Positions 6,181-8,222 of a DNA stretch of 8,222 bases are shown one piece after another. The DNA comes from DATKQI01 sp035532755 (GTDB lineage Bacteria; Pseudomonadota; Alphaproteobacteria; Acetobacterales; Acetobacteraceae). The stretch lies in NCBI GenBank assembly GCA_035532755.1, contig DATKQI010000228.1:1-8222 (forward strand). The letters are read 5' to 3'. Every line of letters starts with the position of its first letter. The stretch's first letter is position 1. The notes beneath the pieces were generated by a model. That model saw only the letters and a list, made by a program, of their open reading frames with translations. It had not been told where the DNA came from and searched no databases. The position numbers were made by a program, and so were the translations under genes.

Positions 6181-7364
6181 CGCCCGAAGGCCGCTTGCAG
6201 GGCCGGCACGAGGTCCGTTCGCTCCCAGGTGAAGGTGCCCAGTTCCTCGTCCGGCTCGCGGCCGAAATGGCCGTAGGCCGAGGTGGGGGCATAGATGGGC
6301 CGGTTCAGGTGCAGATGCTCGCGGATGCCGCGCGGGGAGAGGTTCATCAGGTCCCGCAGCGTCTTCTCCAGCCGCTTCTCGTCCACATCCTTCCCGGTGC
6401 CTTGCAGGTCCACATACACCGACAGCGGATGGGCGATGCCGATGGCATAGCTGATCTGCAACGTGCACTTGTCGGCCAGCCCGGCGGCGACGACGTTCTT
6501 CGCGAGGTACCGGCAGGCATAGGCGGCCGAGCGATCGACCTTCGTGGGGTCCTTCCCGCTGAACGCGCCGCCGCCGTGCGGAGCCGCGCCGCCATAGGTA
6601 TCGACGATGATCTTCCGGCCCGTCAGCCCGCAATCCCCGTCCGGCCCGCCGATGACGAAATTGCCGGTGGGGTTCACGTAGAACTCGCCCTCCGTGCACA
6701 TCCAGCCCTCGGGGAGGGAGCTTTCGACGATCGGCCAGAGCATCCGCTTGATCTCGGCCTGCTCCAGCCCCGCCTCGTGCTGGGTGGAGACGACGACGGA
6801 GGTCGCGCCGACCGGCTTGCCATCGACATAGCGCAGGGTGACCTGGCTTTTCGCATCCGGCAGCAGGCCCGCCACCAGCACGTCCTTGTTGCGGCGCATC
6901 TCGCTCACGCGGCGCAGGATCAGGTGGGCGTAGTACAGCGGCGCGGGCATCAGCGCCTCGGTCTCGGTGCAGGCATAGCCGAACATGATGCCCTGGTCGC
7001 CGGCGCCCTCATCCTTGTTGCCGGTCGCGTCCACGCCCGCCGCGATGTCGGAGGACTGGGCGTGCAGATGCACATCGACCTTCGCATTGCGCCAGGAGAA
7101 ACCCTCCTGGTCGTACCCGATGTCGTGCACCGCGAGGCGCGCGAGGTGGGTGAGGTATTCCGGGGTGATGGTGTCCGGTCCGCGGGTTTCGCCGGCCAGC
7201 ACGATGCGGTTGGTCGTCACCAGCGTTTCGCAGGCGACGCGCGCATAGGGATCGGCGGCCAGGAAGGCATCGAGCACGGTATCGCTGATGCGATCGGCAA
7301 CCTTGTCGGGGTGGCCCTCGGAAACCGATTCCGAGGTGAACAGATATTCGCCCGTCTCGCGCAT
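6177..7364 (-). CDS. metK: S-adenosylmethionine synthetase
   Basis: A 395-residue methionine adenosyltransferase that makes SAM from methionine and ATP in the cytoplasm, normally as a tetramer. Motifs are SEGHPDK (15-21, catalytic His18), GAGDQGIMFGYA (120-131, the ATP-binding signature), GGGAFSGKDPTKVDRSA (264-280, phosphate-binding loop) and SYAIGIAHPLS (305-315). Length is normal for the family and the protein is intact. The start at 7364 has AGAGGAAAG as SD, centred about 9-10 nt upstream. It heads the leftward operon with trmB (TTGA overlap), the FzlA-like gene and the SDR. The 5' region holds two hairpins that may regulate it (see separate entries). Identification is secure. Confidence 0.98.
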   Translation of the reverse strand: MRETGEYLFTSESVSEGHPDKVADRISDTVLDAFLAADPYARVACETLVTTNRIVLAGETRGPDTITPEYLTHLARLAVHDIGYDQEGFSWRNAKVDVHLHAQSSDIAAGVDATGNKDEGAGDQGIMFGYACTETEALMPAPLYYAHLILRRVSEMRRNKDVLVAGLLPDAKSQVTLRYVDGKPVGATSVVVSTQHEAGLEQAEIKRMLWPIVESSLPEGWMCTEGEFYVNPTGNFVIGGPDGDCGLTGRKIIVDTYGGAAPHGGGAFSGKDPTKVDRSAAYACRYLAKNVVAAGLADKCTLQISYAIGIAHPLSVYVDLQGTGKDVDEKRLEKTLRDLMNLSPRGIREHLHLNRPIYAPTSAYGHFGREPDEELGTFTWERTDLVPALQAAFGR

Positions 7365-7394
7365 GGATTGCTTTCCTCTTGTCGCGACGAGTTT

Positions 7395-7407
7395 CCGGAT
7401 GGTCCGG
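7395..7407 (-). promoter_or_regulatory. Small hairpin in the putative metK leader
   Basis: On the minus strand CCGGA and TCCGG form a perfect 5-bp stem closed by a CCA loop. It lies about 30 nt upstream of the metK ATG and just before the SD region. No U-tract follows, so it is not a terminator by itself. Confidence 0.4.
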
Positions 7408-7410
7408 TAC

Positions 7411-7437
7411 CCGCGCCGGCCGGTTGCCGAGGCGCGG
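7411..7437 (-). promoter_or_regulatory. GC hairpin in the putative metK leader
   Basis: Arms CCGCGCC (7437-7431) and GGCGCGG (7417-7411) pair perfectly over 7 bp around a 13-nt loop. The loop can itself pair CGG with CCG across CAA. With the 13-nt hairpin 3 nt downstream it makes a two-stem leader. It does not match the SAM-II or SAM/SAH riboswitch patterns I know, because the SD lies about 40 nt away and no clear pseudoknot with the loop is visible. The arms are symmetric, so it could also form on the opposite strand. Confidence 0.4.
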
Positions 7438-7439
7438 CG

Positions 7440-7468
7440 TGTGTGGCTGAATCCGGCCTATGGGTCAA
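7440..7468 (-). promoter_or_regulatory. Candidate metK promoter
   Basis: TTGACC (7468-7463) is a good alphaproteobacterial -35 match. With 17-nt spacing the -10 would be CACACA (7445-7440), which is poor. It would give a leader of about 70 nt containing both hairpins. The call rests mainly on the -35 element. Confidence 0.3.
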
Positions 7469-7493
7469 GCCGCGCATTCCACGCGCGCGGCGG

Positions 7494-7519
7494 CGAGGAG
7501 AGGTTCCGAGGAGAGGTTC
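7494..7519 (+). repeat. Perfect 13-bp tandem duplication carrying the SD
   Basis: CGAGGAGAGGTTC occurs at 7494-7506 and again at 7507-7519 with no mismatch, ending directly at the ATG at 7520. Each copy contains GAGGAGAGG, a strong SD. The second copy puts AGGAG (7509-7513) 6 nt before the start; the first is 13 nt further upstream. Since 13 is not a multiple of three, the duplication argues against the upstream in-frame ATG at 7460 being the true start. Confidence 0.85.
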
Positions 7520-8083
7520 ATGGAGCACGTGATCGACCACAGCCGCCCGGACCTCGGCGGCAACGCCCGGCACGGCGACATCCACACCTGGTCCCCGCGC
7601 CTGTGGCGCTTCATGCTGGAGTGCTACGGCATCGGCTCGGTGCTGGACGTGGGCTGCGGAGAGGGGCATGCGGTGAAGTTCTTCCACCGCCTCGGCCTCG
7701 TCGCCCACGGCATCGACGGGCTGCGGCTGAACGTGGAGCGCGCGGTGACGCCGATCGCCCTGCACGACCTGCTGGCCGGCCCCTACGTGATGCCGGTCGA
7801 TCTGGCCTGGAGCTGCGAGGTGGCGGAGCATATCGAGGCCGACCGCGTGGACCACTACCTGGACACGCTGGCCAACGGCCGGATCATCGCGATGACGCAC
7901 GCGGTGCCGGGCCAGGACGGGCACCATCACGTCAACTGCCAGCCGGCGGAATACTGGATCGGGAAGCTCGAAAGCCGCGGCTACGCGCTGTCCACCGATT
8001 CGGGCGATCTGCGGGAGATCGCCAAGCGGGAGGAGGTGTTCACCTATTTCGCCGCCACCGGCCTGCTGTTCACCCGGAGGTAG
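7520..8083 (+). CDS. Class I SAM-dependent methyltransferase, substrate unknown
   Basis: A 187-residue protein with a seven-strand Rossmann methyltransferase core. Motif I is VLDVGCGEG (41-49), followed by AHGIDGL (62-68) at the end of strand 2 with the ribose-binding acid at D66. SCEVAEHIE (98-106) is the motif IV/post-IV region, and RIIAMTHAVPGQDGHHHVNC (121-140) follows. The HHHVNCQPAEYW segment (135-146) and the preceding AVPG loop resemble a Methyltransf_23-like family whose members have His near the active site; I recognise no specific substrate. The ATG at 7520 has an excellent SD. An in-frame ATG at 7460 would add 20 residues of low family value. It is divergent from metK, so both may answer to the same region, and it meets dapB tail to tail with a 19-nt gap. 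It could act on a small molecule, sugar or lipid; no function is assigned. Confidence 0.87.
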   Translation: MEHVIDHSRPDLGGNARHGDIHTWSPRLWRFMLECYGIGSVLDVGCGEGHAVKFFHRLGLVAHGIDGLRLNVERAVTPIALHDLLAGPYVMPVDLAWSCEVAEHIEADRVDHYLDTLANGRIIAMTHAVPGQDGHHHVNCQPAEYWIGKLESRGYALSTDSGDLREIAKREEVFTYFAATGLLFTRR

Positions 8084-8102
8084 GTCATCCGGCTCCGGGC
8101 GG

Positions 8103-8222
8103 CTATCCGCGCATCCCCAGCACGTCCTGCATCCCGTACTGCCCCGGCGGGCGGCCGCGCACCCATAGCGCGGCGCGCACCGCGCCGGTGGCGAAGGCGC
8201 GGCGGTCGAAGGCGCGGTGGGT
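8103..8222 (-). CDS. dapB: 4-hydroxy-tetrahydrodipicolinate reductase, C-terminal end (runs off right edge)
   Basis: Only the last 39 residues are visible, ending in a TAG at 8105-8103. They read THRAFDRRAFATGAVRAALW (1-20 of the visible part), then GRPPGQYGMQDVLGM. This matches the C-terminal helix and tail of DapB, which has the pattern HRA..R..FA.GA..AA.W...R..G.Y.M.DVLG. DapB reduces the dihydrodipicolinate precursor with NAD(P)H in lysine and diaminopimelate synthesis. The catalytic and cofactor regions lie outside the window. It is convergent with the methyltransferase gene, with a 19-nt gap holding no recognisable terminator. Confidence 0.82.
   Translation of the reverse strand, partial: THRAFDRRAFATGAVRAALWVRGRPPGQYGMQDVLGMRG

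Noticed and set aside
7460..7519. Upstream ATG giving a 20-residue longer methyltransferase
   Set aside because: There is no SD before 7460, the added residues are not like the family, and the 13-bp repeat in this stretch would shift frame when it varies; 7520 has a strong SD.
7365..7519. A known SAM riboswitch class before metK
   Set aside because: I could not match the SAM-II, SAM/SAH or SAH patterns that I know, so only the hairpins are reported.
6195..7532. 445-codon plus-strand frame opposite metK
   Set aside because: It mirrors metK exactly, with no family motif and no plausible SD; it is a GC-driven shadow.
8084..8102. Terminator between the methyltransferase and dapB
   Set aside because: The 19-nt gap has CCGG repeats but no stem with a usable loop and no T-tract on either strand.

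Overview
The window is very GC-rich (about 70 % by eye) and densely coding, with short or negative gaps and no RNA genes, mobile elements or arrays. The proteins point to an alphaproteobacterium. The GST-fold protein looks like FzlA, a division protein of that class. The metK-trmB order, the style of the GT9 glycosyltransferase and the DapB C-terminus look most like Sphingomonadales. The order-level placement is inference from memory of those families. Codon use and GC look uniform, and I see no sign of recent transfer.

Layout, left to right. (1) A leftward cluster reads GT4 glycosyltransferase (3132 to 1960), then GT9 heptosyltransferase-family glycosyltransferase (1915 to 1007), then thrS (967 to beyond the left edge). 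(2) A short divergent region (3133-3180) separates it from a rightward alpha/beta hydrolase of the ABHD10 type (3181-3999). (3) A second leftward operon reads metK (7364 to 6177), trmB (6180 to 5479, TTG start overlapping the metK stop), an FzlA-like gene (5422 to 4754) and an atypical NAD(P)-binding SDR (4773 to 3889). The SDR start overlaps the fzlA end by 20 nt, and the SDR tail overlaps the hydrolase tail by 111 nt, convergently. (4) A 155-bp divergent region (7365-7519) carries the metK leader with two hairpins and a perfect 13-bp tandem duplication that doubles the Shine-Dalgarno sequence of the next gene. (5) A rightward class I SAM-dependent methyltransferase of unknown substrate (7520-8083). 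(6) The last 39 codons of a leftward dapB (8222 to 8103).

How the genes fit together: the metK operon makes SAM and uses it (TrmB makes m7G46 in tRNA), and it carries a probable FtsZ-binding division factor. A second SAM user diverges from metK. The two glycosyltransferases suggest a small envelope-glycan function upstream of, and perhaps co-transcribed with, thrS. This is mostly core genome. The points most worth a second look are the FzlA-like gene in a SAM/tRNA-modification operon, the long convergent overlap, the ABHD10-like hydrolase, the tandem SD duplication and the structured metK leader. I did not find a clear new multi-gene system.
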